Shown here piece by piece: positions 15,401 through 25,798 of a stretch of 64,000 nucleotides of DNA (the stretch's first letter is position 1; each line of letters begins with the position of its first letter). Under the pieces are notes generated by a model. The model ran no database searches. It saw nothing but the letters and a program-made list of their open reading frames with translations, and was not told the origin of the DNA. Source of the DNA: Pristionchus mayeri (Eukaryota; Nematoda; Chromadorea; Rhabditida; Neodiplogasteridae); the NCBI GenBank assembly GCA_036245805.1, contig BTRK01000006.1:49841257-49905256 (forward strand), in the 5' to 3' direction. A program made the position numbers and the translations under genes.

Positions 15401-18400
15401 TAGGTCGGATGAGAACCGTCGGATGAAAACCCACCGGATGAGAACCAAAAAGTAACCCTTCTCCAGAATGTTCACTGTAGGCTCCCAATTTGCCAAAAAT
15501 GCTATGAAAGTTCTAAAGAAGGGTCCCTTTTTGGTTCTCATCCGGCGTAGTTCCGTTGACATGTTCAATTTTACAATTTGTCTTATTTTCTTGCAGATGC
15601 CTGCAGATCACGCAGAAGAAGTGGTTCGACTACACGATCCTCTTCTTCATCGGCATCAACTGCGTGACGCTGGCGATGGAGCGACCGAGCATTCCGCCCG
15701 GATCACCAGAGCGAGTCTTCCTCGACATCTCCGGATACTGCTTCACAGTCATCTTCTTCCTGGAGATGCTCATGAAGGTGGTAGAACAAGCTGCACATCT
15801 GCAGTTTTATTCTAAAATCGGGCGCAATTCAGTAAGGGTAGCTTTTGTAGAGAGACAACTGTGAGCATTGTTACGATAAGTCCTGGAACATTAGTTGCTC
15901 GATTCTAGCAAAAAGTAAAATATCTTCGCGAAAATCTATGCTCGAAACGCTGTATTAGCAAGATTTATGTCTGAGAAGCAATAGAAAAACTTGTTTAGAT
16001 CATCGCTAACGGCTGCATCATCGGCGAGGGCTCGTACTTCAAGGACGGCTGGAATATTCTCGATGGAATTCTCGTCATAATCTCCCTCATCAACGTCCTC
16101 TTCGAGTTCTTCGCCAGCGGAGATTCGCCCAAGATCTTTGGAGTGAGTTATTTATGTCATTAAGAAAAGCGATATCAGTGAGTGATGAGCAATTGTCCGC
16201 AGACAAAGTAGTACACAACCATCTTGCACTTTTCAAAGAAATAAATTTTACTGAAGCTTTTCATTCATTCATAGCAGGAACACAATCTTTTGAAATTTAT
16301 TTTTTGCATCCGTAGGTCATCCGTGTGCTTCGACTGCTGCGCGCTCTTCGTCCACTTCGAGTCATCAATCGTGCTCCGGGCGTCAAGTTGGTTGTGATGA
16401 CTCTCATTTCCTCCCTGAAACCCATCGGCAACATCGTCCTCATCTGCTGCACATTCTTCATCATCTTCGGCATTCTCGGAGTGCAGCTGTTCAAGGTGAA
16501 CTTTTTTTTTGCTTCACAGTATAGGTCGTGTAGTCATTTATTTATAAAAAGAAGCGATACTATCATAATAAGAATGTACATTTCCTAATTATCATAATAA
16601 GGAAAATGTACATTCTGAGTTAGTTTGCGATTTGGAAGTTGCTTCGATGTCATGGAAAGCAACATGAAGAGGGCAATTTTGGGGCTATTTTAGGGAGTGA
16701 TGTACCATTGCGTCGGGCCGGACATCGCCAACGTGACGACCAAGTGGGATTGCCAGCTGGATTCGAGGAACAAGTAAGAATTTTAAGCAAATTTTGAGTA
16801 CAAATCGGTGGAACGATAGCAAAGTAATCTGACTGGATGTAGAGAAAGAAAAAAAAGCGTTCCCTGGGAACGTTTTTTTTCTTCTTTTTCGAAAGCACTA
16901 AAAATGATTGTGGAACAAAATTTAGGAGAAACGTAATCGATTCCCTTCAGATGGGTCAATCACCGCTACAACTTCGACAACCTCGGTCAGGCGCTGATGA
17001 GTCTGTTCGTGCTCTCGTCGAAGGACGGATGGGTATCCATCATGTACCAGGGCATTGATGCGGTTGGAGTGGACATACAGGTGCGAATGGAAATGCATGA
17101 TGGAATTTAGTCGCAATATTGCAATGGTAATATTGACAACGCTCAGTAGTGATAAACTTGCTATCGCTTGATGGAAATTGTACAGGGATTATAACAATCG
17201 AATGAGTTTTGATGCTTGAGAGCTAGAAGAAAGTGAATGTAACTATTGGGGTGTCCGGAAAGTTCGTATAATGCTTCGGAAAAAAGTCAGTTCGCGATCA
17301 AATGCAGTGATTGCGCAATCTGTTTGTCAACAATGTATTGCGTCACTCTGACGTTAAGTGGGATGTGGGTTGGATCAGTCTCGTAGTTTCTACACTTGTT
17401 GAAGTGGTGAAGTATAGCCGATATTTTGATACAGTTGTGTTGAATTACTGTCGGAAATCGCTCCATCGTAGATCGGATCTTCGATGGACAGATTCCATAA
17501 TAGACATATGCGAGGAGTGAATCATGTATAATAACCCAGCGAAGAGACAACAGTGTTTCGACACAGATGCGAAGCACAAACCCGTTCCCTTGAAGAAAAT
17601 AAGGAAATTCACTGATTCTTTCTATCATTACTTGTTCCGATCTAATAAGAGATCCTTCCTACTGGAACCGCCATCAATGCCGACCTCTTCTCTGAACAAC
17701 TGGAAGAAGTCGCGATCAGAGTCCCTCCCAGACTCCTGAACCAGCTCAAAATTCTTCTTCTGATGGACAATGCTCGCCCACATCGAGCGAAGATGACCCA
17801 GAAGAAAATGGACGAGCTGAAGATCGAGAGGATTCCCCATCCACCGTATTCCCCGGATCTCTCCCCATGCGACTACCACTGCTTCCGCTCTCTCTCTCTG
17901 ACTTCTGCAAAGGAAAGAAGTTCAGGAATCGAGATGAAGTTGTGAGGGCTTTCGTGAACTGGGCGGTCTCGAAGAAACCCGCATTCTGGAAGAGAGGAAT
18001 CGAGACCCTGCCCAATCGCTGGAGGGAGGTAGTGAGAAAGAAGGGGGCATACATTGGTCACTGAGAATTGTAAAGCATTGAATGAAAAATAAAAACAAAA
18101 AATTATACGAACTTTCCGGACACCCCAATAGCATGGTAGTGATGAAGTCTCATTGCAATTTTTTCATTGCGATTGCAGCCGATCGAGAACTACAACGAGT
18201 GGCGGATGATCTACTTCATATCCTTCCTTCTGCTCGTCGGCTTCTTCGTCCTCAACATGTTCGTCGGCGTCGTCGTCGAGAACTTCCACAAGTGCAAGGA
18301 AGCACTGGAGAAGGAGATGAGGGAGAAGGCCAGGGAGAAGCGGATACAGGTACGGAAGAAGTTGAATGAAGTGTAGATGATGAGGACGAATCAGCAGCAC

Positions 18401-21400
18401 AATTGAGCTCAATATTGAACTCGTAATACATCAGGACACTTTCCTCCTTTTTGAGTTTCAATAACAACATGTATTTTCCAGCGGAAGCTCAAGCGTCAGC
18501 AGTTCGAGGAGAGCATGGCGAACAAGAAGAAGAAGGCGGTCAAGACTCGTCCGTACTGGGAGGAATTCGGGCCGACCCGACTCTTCCTCCATCAGGTCGT
18601 CACCAGCAAGTACTTCGACCTCGCTATTGCGGCTGTCATCGGTGAGTTGAAGGGAAATTATTCTTTATTATAATTTTTTATTTTTTATTTTTATTTTTTT
18701 ATTTTTTTTTCGAATTGAAAAATCGATTATCTATCAAAAACATGTGCAAAGCACTACGATGTGGGCAACATTTTAAAATTATTCCGGTAACTCAAGTTAC
18801 TTTTTCCTTATTATACAGCTTCAAAAAAGCTTTTGTACAGGCATCAATGTGATCTCGATGGCGATGGAGTTCTACATGATGCCGATGGGGCTGAAGTACG
18901 TCCTACGGGCGCTCAACTACTTCTTCACTGCAGTCTTCACACTCGAGGCGGGCATGAAACTGAGCGCCCTGGGATTCAAACGATTCTTCCGAGAGCGGTT
19001 AGTTGTTGTTTTTCTTCCGAAATTTGGCGAAGTAATTGTTGAAGAATTTTCCAAAGAGACATTGGCAAATTGATAGGGTTTATCGCAACAAATTAGCTAA
19101 CGACTAAGTAATTTTGGAAGAATTATGTAGCAATGAAAGATAGAAAAACGAAAATTACGAAATCATTTCCAGGTGGAATCAGCTGGACATGTTCATCGTC
19201 ATTCTCTCCATTGCTGGTATCATCTTCGAGGAATTCGAGGCACTCGAACTGCCTATCAACCCCACGATCATCCGAGTGATGCGAGTGCTCAGGATAGCGC
19301 GAGGTACATTCACAATTCGAGATTCCCGTGCTGAAGCTTCATGAAAAATACTTCTCTTCCTTCTGTGTGATGATTTGTAATAGTAAGAAATCCTAATTTT
19401 CCAGTGCTCAAACTGCTAAAGATGGCCAAGGGCATTCGCTCTCTGCTGGACACTGTTGGTGAGGCGCTCCCGCAAGTTGGCAACCTCGGCTCCCTCTTCT
19501 TCCTCCTCTTCTTCATCTTCGCTGCCCTGGGTGTGGAACTGTTCGGAAAACTCGGTAATCTTACTACATATTGGATACTTTGAATACTTTGGGGGATGAC
19601 TGCGATTGTATTGCTTGTTCAGACCTAGGATTAGGCAATTTAGGGACCAGTTTCTAATTCACACTTTTTCTTTCTCACATCTCATTATCTAGTAGGCGAG
19701 TATCCGCTTTGTGTTATCATTCACTCCAATTCAGAGTGCTCCGAGGAGCATCCTTGTGATGGCCTCGGAGAGCACGCGCACTTCAAGAACTTCGGCATGG
19801 CCTTCCTCACGCTGTTCCGAATAGCCACGGGCGACAACTGGAACGGAATCATGAAGGTGAATCATTGTTTTGTTTTTCTAGACAACTCGTTTTTTCATGA
19901 TGCGAACCTAAAATAGTACCTCTCCCTAAAATGTGCACTGTTAACGTTCAGCCTTTGAGAGGATTAACTGCAAAAAATGAAAGTAGTTTGTGCGAAAAAA
20001 AAAAATAAGGATAACATTCCAGGACGCTCTCCGCGACGACTGCAATCCCTCTGAACGCTGCGAGACCAACTGCTGTGTCGATCCCATTCTGGCGCCCTGC
20101 TTCTTTGTCATCTTCGTGCTCATCTCTCAGTGAGTTCTACAAATTTCGATATTTTGACAAATTTCAAAAGGACACATACAGTGTACAGATTCGAGCTCAT
20201 TTCACAGTGGTTGTTATCATAATATCTTCTTTATCGATTTACATATTATTTAAAAATTCGGAAACTTATTTATTCAAAAATTTCAGATTCGTGCTTGTAA
20301 ACGTGGTCGTCGCTGTGCTGATGAAACATCTGGAGGAGAGCAACAAACGAGATGCGGCAGAGGCGAAAGCCGAGGCGGACACTGCTGGTTAGCCTTTTCT
20401 GTTATTCACCTCAATGCGATCCTAAAAGCAAACACTTTATTGTGATTTCCGGGGAGAAGTGCTGCAATAGAGACTAGTAGGGATATGGTTTCAAATGATT
20501 GTTAATGGTTGAGTCTCATCAAGCGCGTTTACAGCAGGAGTAGCTGCTGCTGTTGCCATCGACACGGACACGAAGGCTACTGATACCGAGTTAGACGAAG
20601 CGGAGGAAGAAGAGACGCCCGAACCGGAAGAGAAGGAGGAGATCATGACGATGGAGCATCTCGAGAAGGAGCTTATCGAAGTGGAAGAGCGCATGCTCCT
20701 CAACAACCGGATCGTCATCGATGATGGTGAGCATTATCTACTCGTTTTAATCGTTCGGTCCGAATGGAGAAAGACTGCATAGAATAATTAAACCGTATCG
20801 TTGCTCGATCCGTAATACTACAACACAGGTAAGTTGATAACTAATTTTATTTTAATACCGACATGTTTCGTGCAACGATTACAAGGTAATTATCTGAAAA
20901 ACTGCAGGTTCCGTGTTCGACGAGGAGAGCGAAGAACTGCTCTCACCAGTGTCCAATATCCATCTCTCCGCGAGTTTCAAGAGAAGAAGGCGAGACAGGT
21001 AATCCTAGAAATATACAACAGGCATTTTTCGGAATCTATATCCTAGGGTGTTTTGTTGGCTTTATCTGAGAGAGTTTGTTATATTTGCCTCTGGAAAATA
21101 GCCTATTCCTTCCAGTTTGATCATCGAGTCTCCCTCCAAAGAGTACCACCCGATGGCCCATCAGTTCCACTCCTTCCGAACGAAGAGGGACACCTCAACG
21201 AGGAGGAAGCGAGTACCGTCAAAGTGAGCATTTCACCAGCAATTACTGAGCAAGATGGTTCCTTTGTAATTCCCTTTATGGTCCCTTCATTCTACACACT
21301 TTTTTATTCTCCGAAACTGCGCTAGTTCCAGAGTGTTTAATGCCGATCTATGATCTGTTTACCTTCCGGCTTTTGTGTCTCAGAGGGAAATGCGCTCATT

Positions 21401-21483
21401 TCAGAGCCTCGCACACCAGTTCTCTCGACGAGGAAATCTCCCCGATGCGCGAAGGATTAGAAGAGGAGACGGTGGACGCTTGA
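5513..21483 (+). CDS. cca-1: T-type voltage-gated calcium channel alpha1 subunit (CaV3, CCA-1-like)
   Basis: Pore-forming plasma-membrane channel giving low-voltage-activated Ca2+ current in nerve and muscle. Four repeats, each with S1-S6, are readable in order over about 45 exons. All phases join without a frame break, giving about 1,877 residues from the ATG at 5513, typical for nematode CCA-1. The selectivity filters read LEGW (domain I), QEDW (II), SKDGW (III) and TGDNW (IV), so the ring is E-E-D-D, the signature of CaV3 rather than CaV1/2 (EEEE) or NALCN (EEKE). S4 helices carry Arg every third residue. A basic helical stretch after IS6 (10197-10570) matches the CaV3 gating brake in place of a beta-subunit AID site. 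The II-III linker is long. The last exon has two in-frame acceptors (21384 or 21405). The N-terminus upstream of 5513 is uncertain. Confidence 0.93.
7049..7241. repeat. Palindromic MITE-like element in a cca-1 intron
   Basis: A 193 bp segment flanked by TA on both sides, with perfect terminal inverted repeats (TGAGGAGCAACAACTCGC at the left end, its complement at the right) and a second inner inverted pair of AT-rich sequence. No coding capacity. The TA duplication and short length fit a Tc1/mariner-derived MITE. Confidence 0.82.
9566..10054. repeat. Foldback element with nested hairpins in a cca-1 intron
   Basis: Left arm from 9566 and right arm to 10054 are near-perfect reverse complements over about 200 bp. 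In the centre, 9775-9843 is a separate perfect hairpin with a purine-rich arm and a short loop, and several AAGTTC...GAACTT palindromes lie between. No open frame of a transposase. The transcript of this intron could fold into a long double-stranded stem. Confidence 0.85.
10197..11154 (+). other. cca-1: cca-1 exon block: I-II linker with gating-brake region
   Basis: Exons 10197-10315, 10453-10570, 10760-10855 and 11036-11154. The first two encode a helix-forming segment with aromatic and basic residues directly after IS6. In CaV3 channels this is the helix-loop-helix gating brake that holds the channel closed. The rest is Ser/Lys- then Asp/Glu-rich linker without recognisable domains. The donor after 10315 (GTTCGC) is weak, so the boundary there is less sure. 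Confidence 0.8.
12642..12780 (+). other. cca-1: Mutually exclusive turret exon, form A
   Basis: Begins with the Ser codon completed from the upstream AG and encodes the end of IIS5 plus the extracellular turret, ending ALITVFQ before the pore helix. The 47-residue form has three Cys. It is followed 258 bp downstream by a homologous exon with the same phases. Invertebrate CaV3 genes are known to have paired exon 12 forms at exactly this site, which alter the Na+ permeability of the channel. Confidence 0.88.
13039..13195 (+). other. cca-1: Mutually exclusive turret exon, form B (Cys-rich)
   Basis: Same phases (2 in, 0 out) as exon 12642-12780 and the same SIxGM start and TVFQ end, but six residues longer, with six Cys instead of three and a more acidic turret. 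Splicing of this form gives a channel of about 1,883 residues. Whether both forms are expressed cannot be seen from DNA. Confidence 0.88.
13775..15201 (+). other. cca-1: cca-1 exon block: II-III linker
   Basis: Exons 13775-13885, 14010-14117, 14279-14472, 14595-14778 and 15044-15201. The first continues a charged coiled-coil-like Glu/Lys helix out of IIS6. The middle is Ser/Pro/Thr-rich and probably disordered. A His/Pro-containing stretch near 14690-14740 and a basic helix near 15044-15130 precede IIIS1. No beta-subunit or CaV2-type synprint motif was recognised. Confidence 0.82.
17246..18128 (+). mobile_element. Degenerate mariner-family transposon
   Basis: 883 bp between TA target duplications (17244-17245 and 18129-18130), with matching terminal inverted repeats beginning TTGGGGTGTCCGGAAAGTTC. 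Much shorter than the usual 1.2-1.3 kb, so internally deleted. It sits in the intron between the domain III pore exon and IIIS6 of the calcium channel gene, in the same orientation. Confidence 0.93.
17524..18064 (+). pseudogene. Mariner transposase remnant (DD34D)
   Basis: Pieces of transposase are readable in different frames: a segment starting YNNPAKRQ, then the catalytic block MDNARPH ... [12 protein letters not shown], in which the two Asp are separated by 34 residues (DD34D, diagnostic of mariner), then a C-terminal piece ending KKGAYIGH before a stop. The N-terminal DNA-binding domain and the first catalytic Asp region are missing, and the frame shifts at least once near 17740-17760 and again near 17900. 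Not functional. Confidence 0.9.
18482..21483 (+). other. cca-1: cca-1 exon block: domain IV and C-terminal tail
   Basis: Exons 18482-18641, 18841-18997, 19173-19303, 19405-19554, 19735-19856 (ATGDNW pore), 20023-20129, 20287-20387 (IVS6), 20535-20726, 20908-20998, 21116-21223 and 21384-21483. The tail after IVS6 is Ala/Glu-rich, then basic (an Arg/Lys cluster in exon 20908-20998), and ends in an acidic segment before the TGA at 21481. No IQ/EF-hand calmodulin module of CaV1/2 type was recognised, as expected for CaV3. Confidence 0.88.
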
Positions 21484-22155
21484 GCGCCATTCTCCCGGGG
21501 TGTATCGATTTAGAATTGGTCATTTTAGAACCTTACAGTGGATGCATGCTCCAAATTCATCAATAAGTTCAATAACAAAGAGCTATAATATGGCCAGTTT
21601 TATAGTGATACACTCGCCATTCCACTCCCCCTCCCTCCCACATTTATCCCCTCTACACTATCGAACCCCCTCAACTCTGGTACTGTACGCAATCACTTAT
21701 CTCCCGATTCCGATCGATCACAAATTATTATCACTATCAAAAACTGTATCTTCTCGGGTCTTTCTCATCCATGCTGAGCGCCATATTTGATTAGTGAGAG
21801 CATAGCTACTACAAAACATATCAACCTGATATTTATCAGAATCTGCAATCTTTCATCATAGTTTTACCACTTCCTCCTCAAACAGAGTCTACGTCCTGAT
21901 TTCCTATGTAAATCCCTCCTCCTCGAACGAGCTTCTACTTCAGTTTTACCCCACTTTCCCAAAGCGAATCATCACCATAACGTCATTAGCTCCATTACGT
22001 GTTTCCTCTCAGCCATATTATTGCAATTCTTCCGTGGCTGCGTACTCATTCTGTTGCGAATCACAACTATTTCACTTGCTCGCCTTTCCCTTTTCGTTCT
22101 CCGTCGATAAATTTTTGCAACCTCTCTATTTCGACCATGAACAATCAATCTTCAG
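21484..22155. other. Intergenic spacer, cca-1 3' end to M13 relic
   Basis: Pyrimidine-rich sequence with no coding signal. It should contain the 3' UTR and poly(A) site of the calcium channel gene. No canonical AATAAA is obvious close to the stop codon. Confidence 0.5.
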
Positions 22156-24698
22156 ATGTTGTGGCTATTATTTTCATCTCTTGCCGTTGCTCGAGGAGAT
22201 TTGTTCGAGTATCACTTGCGAACGTATCTCAATTTCTCGGAGGGCCAATGCTCGAATTTCTACCGGCATGTCTGCCCTGAGGGCATCTTCGAGAACGACA
22301 CGATTCCGTACAAGAACACTCAGTTTTATCGTGATATTGAAGAGCAGATGAATGCTTTGTCGCTCTCGAATCCAATAGCGGTAGGACTTATGCAGTAATT
22401 TAACTAGCACAGATCAGGCAATTGTAGTCTTGTTTAGTTTGTTCACGGCGAGAGTGTGGAAGCATCATTTCATGGGTTTTTACCTACTGTCTGTTCAGAA
22501 TGACATCAGTGATGGTCGCTCTGCGCTCAATTGTACCTATCATCCCGACGTCTTCCGTGAACTGATCGATAAAAGGTTCACAGAAGCATCTTAATATTAT
22601 ATATTTTCATTCAGCTAAGATGCCAGAACAGTTTTGACTGTTACTACGCGGAGTATCGTTACTTCTTCGACGTCTACAAGGGAATATTTAAAGAGGTGAC
22701 AGTGAAAATTGCAATTCATTAATTAACATTTTCGACAGGTTCCTGACGAGCTTGACTTTTTCGCTAAGTATGCGAATGCATCAATTCGAAATTCGAGTTT
22801 GACCATTGCTGTAACGTCGAGTGTGATTGGACGAATTGCTGAGAGAATCGACTACGATGCACGTTTTCGCGGTGATCATTGGCATTGAACTTTGGTCTCT
22901 CCAGGAATCATCTACGTATTTCACGTCGATTCAGAATCGACTAGCTGTGATGGAGTTCCTCAATCAGAACGACACAGCAAGCACTGATTTCAAAGTGATG
23001 AACGAAGTTGATCGTTGATCTCAGGCATCGTCGGTCTGGAAGCGGTCAATCGAATAAGTGAAGAATTTAGAGCCGCGGTTCTCGATAAGCTCAGAGTAAT
23101 CGTCAACAAAATAAAAAAAACAATCTAAAAATTCAATTCAGAGAACATCATGGCTGTCCGACACGGACAAATTCGGACTGACAGTTCTCGATCAATTTTC
23201 GCAATTTATAAATTTAATGAGGATCTATACAGATTTCGATATTTTTGACACTGATCTCACCTATATCAGATCAATGAATAAAAAATTCAGTACTCACTAC
23301 TTTGAGGGCGTGCGAAGGTAAATTTTTCTGTCCGCTGTTTTGAGATTTACTTCTATACAACTGCAGGGAAACCGGGTGCCAATGGCTAGACGTAGCTATC
23401 GCCTTAGAATCAGGAACGTTACTGCTCCTCAAGCAAGCAACGGACAATGAAGTACGTATCTTGTTTGAAATCAAGCAACAATCGCGTTTCAGCATTTCTC
23501 GCTACTGCTTCGGGTCCAGAACAGTTTCGAATTCAACGCTTTTAATTACTATCACAACGTGATTCTGCTGGCAACGAGCTTCTTTCCGCTCACACAAAAC
23601 ACCTCGGAACCGGCGTTTGTCAGTATTTTAACTTTTTGTCAAAGAATGTATTACGATTGTGTGATTTTCAATCCTTAATTAAAATAGATATATTAGATTA
23701 GACTAATACTGCTGTCATTTCCAGATAGGCTCAACTGGTCGAATTCTTGCCCATGAGATCTTCAACATGTTTATCGAATCTCCCTACGTGCAGGATCATC
23801 CGTATTTCATACTCGAATCGCAGTGCCTGATCGACCATTTTGCCACTACGTGTCATACTTTTGGCGATGTGAGTAGAGTTCCAAATTTTGAGTACTCGTA
23901 TCTTCATTATACACGTTGTCTACACTGGTCGAGCTAAGGATACTTGACCATAAATCGCGAGTATTTCAACGACAACAATGTTCTCAGAGTGCCTGCTCCA
24001 GTGGTCGTCGCACCTTCGCAGAAGACGCCAGTGAACTCGAAGGGATGCGACAGGCCCACGACATTCTCACTCAACGATTCAGCATCGGACAACTTGCGGT
24101 ATCTCAGCCACTATAAATTCATCAGAAAACCAGAAATTTAGTCCCTGGCCTTTCCCGACCTGCCCTACACCCTCGAGCAAATCTTCTTCTACGCCTTTGC
24201 CTCGCTGGAGTGCGTTTCGAGTGAATATTATGATGTAATAAATCGATTTTGTGGTAGATCAAAGAAGATTCTGTTGAGGACCGTCGGAATGGCCATCGCT
24301 CTTTGCCCGAAATACGAGTAAACGGAGTGCTGTCACAGATGCCTGAGTTTACTAAAGCCTTTAACTGCTTCGATGGAGAACCGATGAGTGTACCCGATGT
24401 GAGGAAATTATAAAGGACTGTATATGAGCGATAGGAAAATAACAAATTCAAAAATATTAGATTCCTTGCATGAAAACATATTCCGTTTCTTGCAAACCCC
24501 GCTAAGCCAAGTTCTCATTCTTTTAAGATTTATTCCGTTGGTTTAAAAACATTATTCCGTTGGTTTAAAAACCAACGGAATAAATGAAATAATGAATTAA
24601 CTTCTCGCTTTCAGAAAAGTCTGTGCTTCCTCTTCGGGCAGAACGCTATCGGCAGCGAGAAGTTCGATGACGGAAACTCGTCCAGCATTCCTGCATGA
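22156..24698 (+). pseudogene. M13 (neprilysin-like) peptidase paralogue, decayed and catalytically dead
   Basis: Starts with a signal peptide (ATG 22156) and the M13 N-terminal CSNFYRHVC motif. Exons 22156-22380, 22499-22575, 22620-22695, 22739-22871, 22905 on, and later blocks to a TGA at 24696 all align by eye with the two intact paralogues at 52.0 and 58.9 kb. Decay signs: the exon joined at 22871/22905 cannot keep frame, a stop follows near 23018 before the homology continues in another frame, and near 24230-24260 only a 23-nt intron would restore the frame. The zinc motif reads HEIFN (codons 23752-23766) where the paralogues have HEIYH or HEMYH, so the second zinc His is lost. The downstream acidic motif is AEDASE instead of SEDGPD. 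Expression as a non-enzymatic protein cannot be excluded. Confidence 0.75.
24529..24584. repeat. Short perfect palindrome plus direct repeat
   Basis: TTATTCCGTTGGTTT occurs twice in direct orientation and then as its exact complement, making a perfect hairpin in the last intron of the M13 relic. It is AT-rich and probably a tiny MITE remnant. Confidence 0.75.
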
Positions 24699-25798
24699 TT
24701 CAGATCGCATAGATTATCACTCACTGATTTGGAGATTATTCTCGATGAGTTGGAAGAACCGATAAATGTGTAAAACAATGGGAAGAATTCTCTACGTTAA
24801 AAATGTTAAAAAAAGGCAATGTGCAATGTCTTAATCCCCGAGATGTTCCAAAATCAAGCATGTCAGTTGAATAAACTATTCGCTCCGCTCATGATCATTT
24901 TCATTTGTCTACTGTATTGAACCATTTTCATACCTAAAGGGTATTGATAACACGTTGTGGTAATTTTGGCTCATTGTCTTTTAATTTCTATAGATAGCTA
25001 ATACATTTGACGTCATGATGAGAACGGTGCTTTGATAATATAAGAGCAAAACCAAAAACTAGCTGACATTAAGTTTAGTTAAATGAGATATCACACAGGA
25101 AGGAATTTATTCTTGTCTTGGCATATATTATTCGGGGCTCTTAAAGGGTGAGATCATTGCACACCTTATTCTTATTCTAAATTACTGACGAGAGATGCAT
25201 GCAACACTTTTTTTTGCGCGCACGGCGCGTAATTCTCACACTTATTTACAATGAGAGTAGGAATGAACTGATTCTGGTATAGAGACGAGATGGTGGTCCC
25301 CTCGAGGAAACAATCCCGTCTATTAAAACTCTTTTCGAACATTACTGAAACCTCATAATATGGCTCCCATGGTATTTTATAGCGGGAGGTGGGATTTCCC
25401 ACAAAGTTAATCGCACATTTATGTTAGTTTTGATCCATCGACTTGCGGTCATTTGAGGAACTAGCGATCTAGAGAGCTTTCCGAAACCAGCTTTCGTCGT
25501 TTTTTTAGTGACAAAGGCGCACAATATTTTGCACAATTTTACTAAACGCGCTTTTGGGCATAATGGCGCCATTGTTTGTGTGTTTTTTTAAAAATCTAAT
25601 GAGAGAATTAAAGCATATGCCTCGCATTTTTTTCGACAAATCTCAGAGACATTGTTTGTCAGAGCCTTTTAAGTATGGTACCGTATACATTGCTAATCTG
25701 TTAGAGATGCGTCATAATGAGGCTGATGCCTCAGTAATCACTCACGCGCGGAACAGAACCATCTAACAGACGCCAGTGGTGTCGCGAGACAACCAACG
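24699..25798. other. Intergenic spacer before the chemoreceptor gene
   Basis: AT-rich, without coding features. The first 80 bases after the M13 relic are shared with the M13 fragments at 33.05 and 51.78 kb, so they belong to the duplicated 3' flank. The rest presumably holds the chemoreceptor promoter, but no specific site is claimed. Confidence 0.5.

Larger units (their letters stand above)
15597..18349 (+). other. cca-1: cca-1 exon block: domain III
   Basis: Exons 15597-15777 (IIIS1-S2), 15999-16142 (S3), 16316-16495 (S4-S5, with five regularly spaced Arg), 16694-16773 and 16951-17080 (turret and pore, SSKDGW with the filter Asp), and 18179-18349 (S6 and start of the III-IV linker). The intron 17081-18178 holds a mariner relic inserted at a TA. 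It does not disturb splice sites. Confidence 0.9.
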
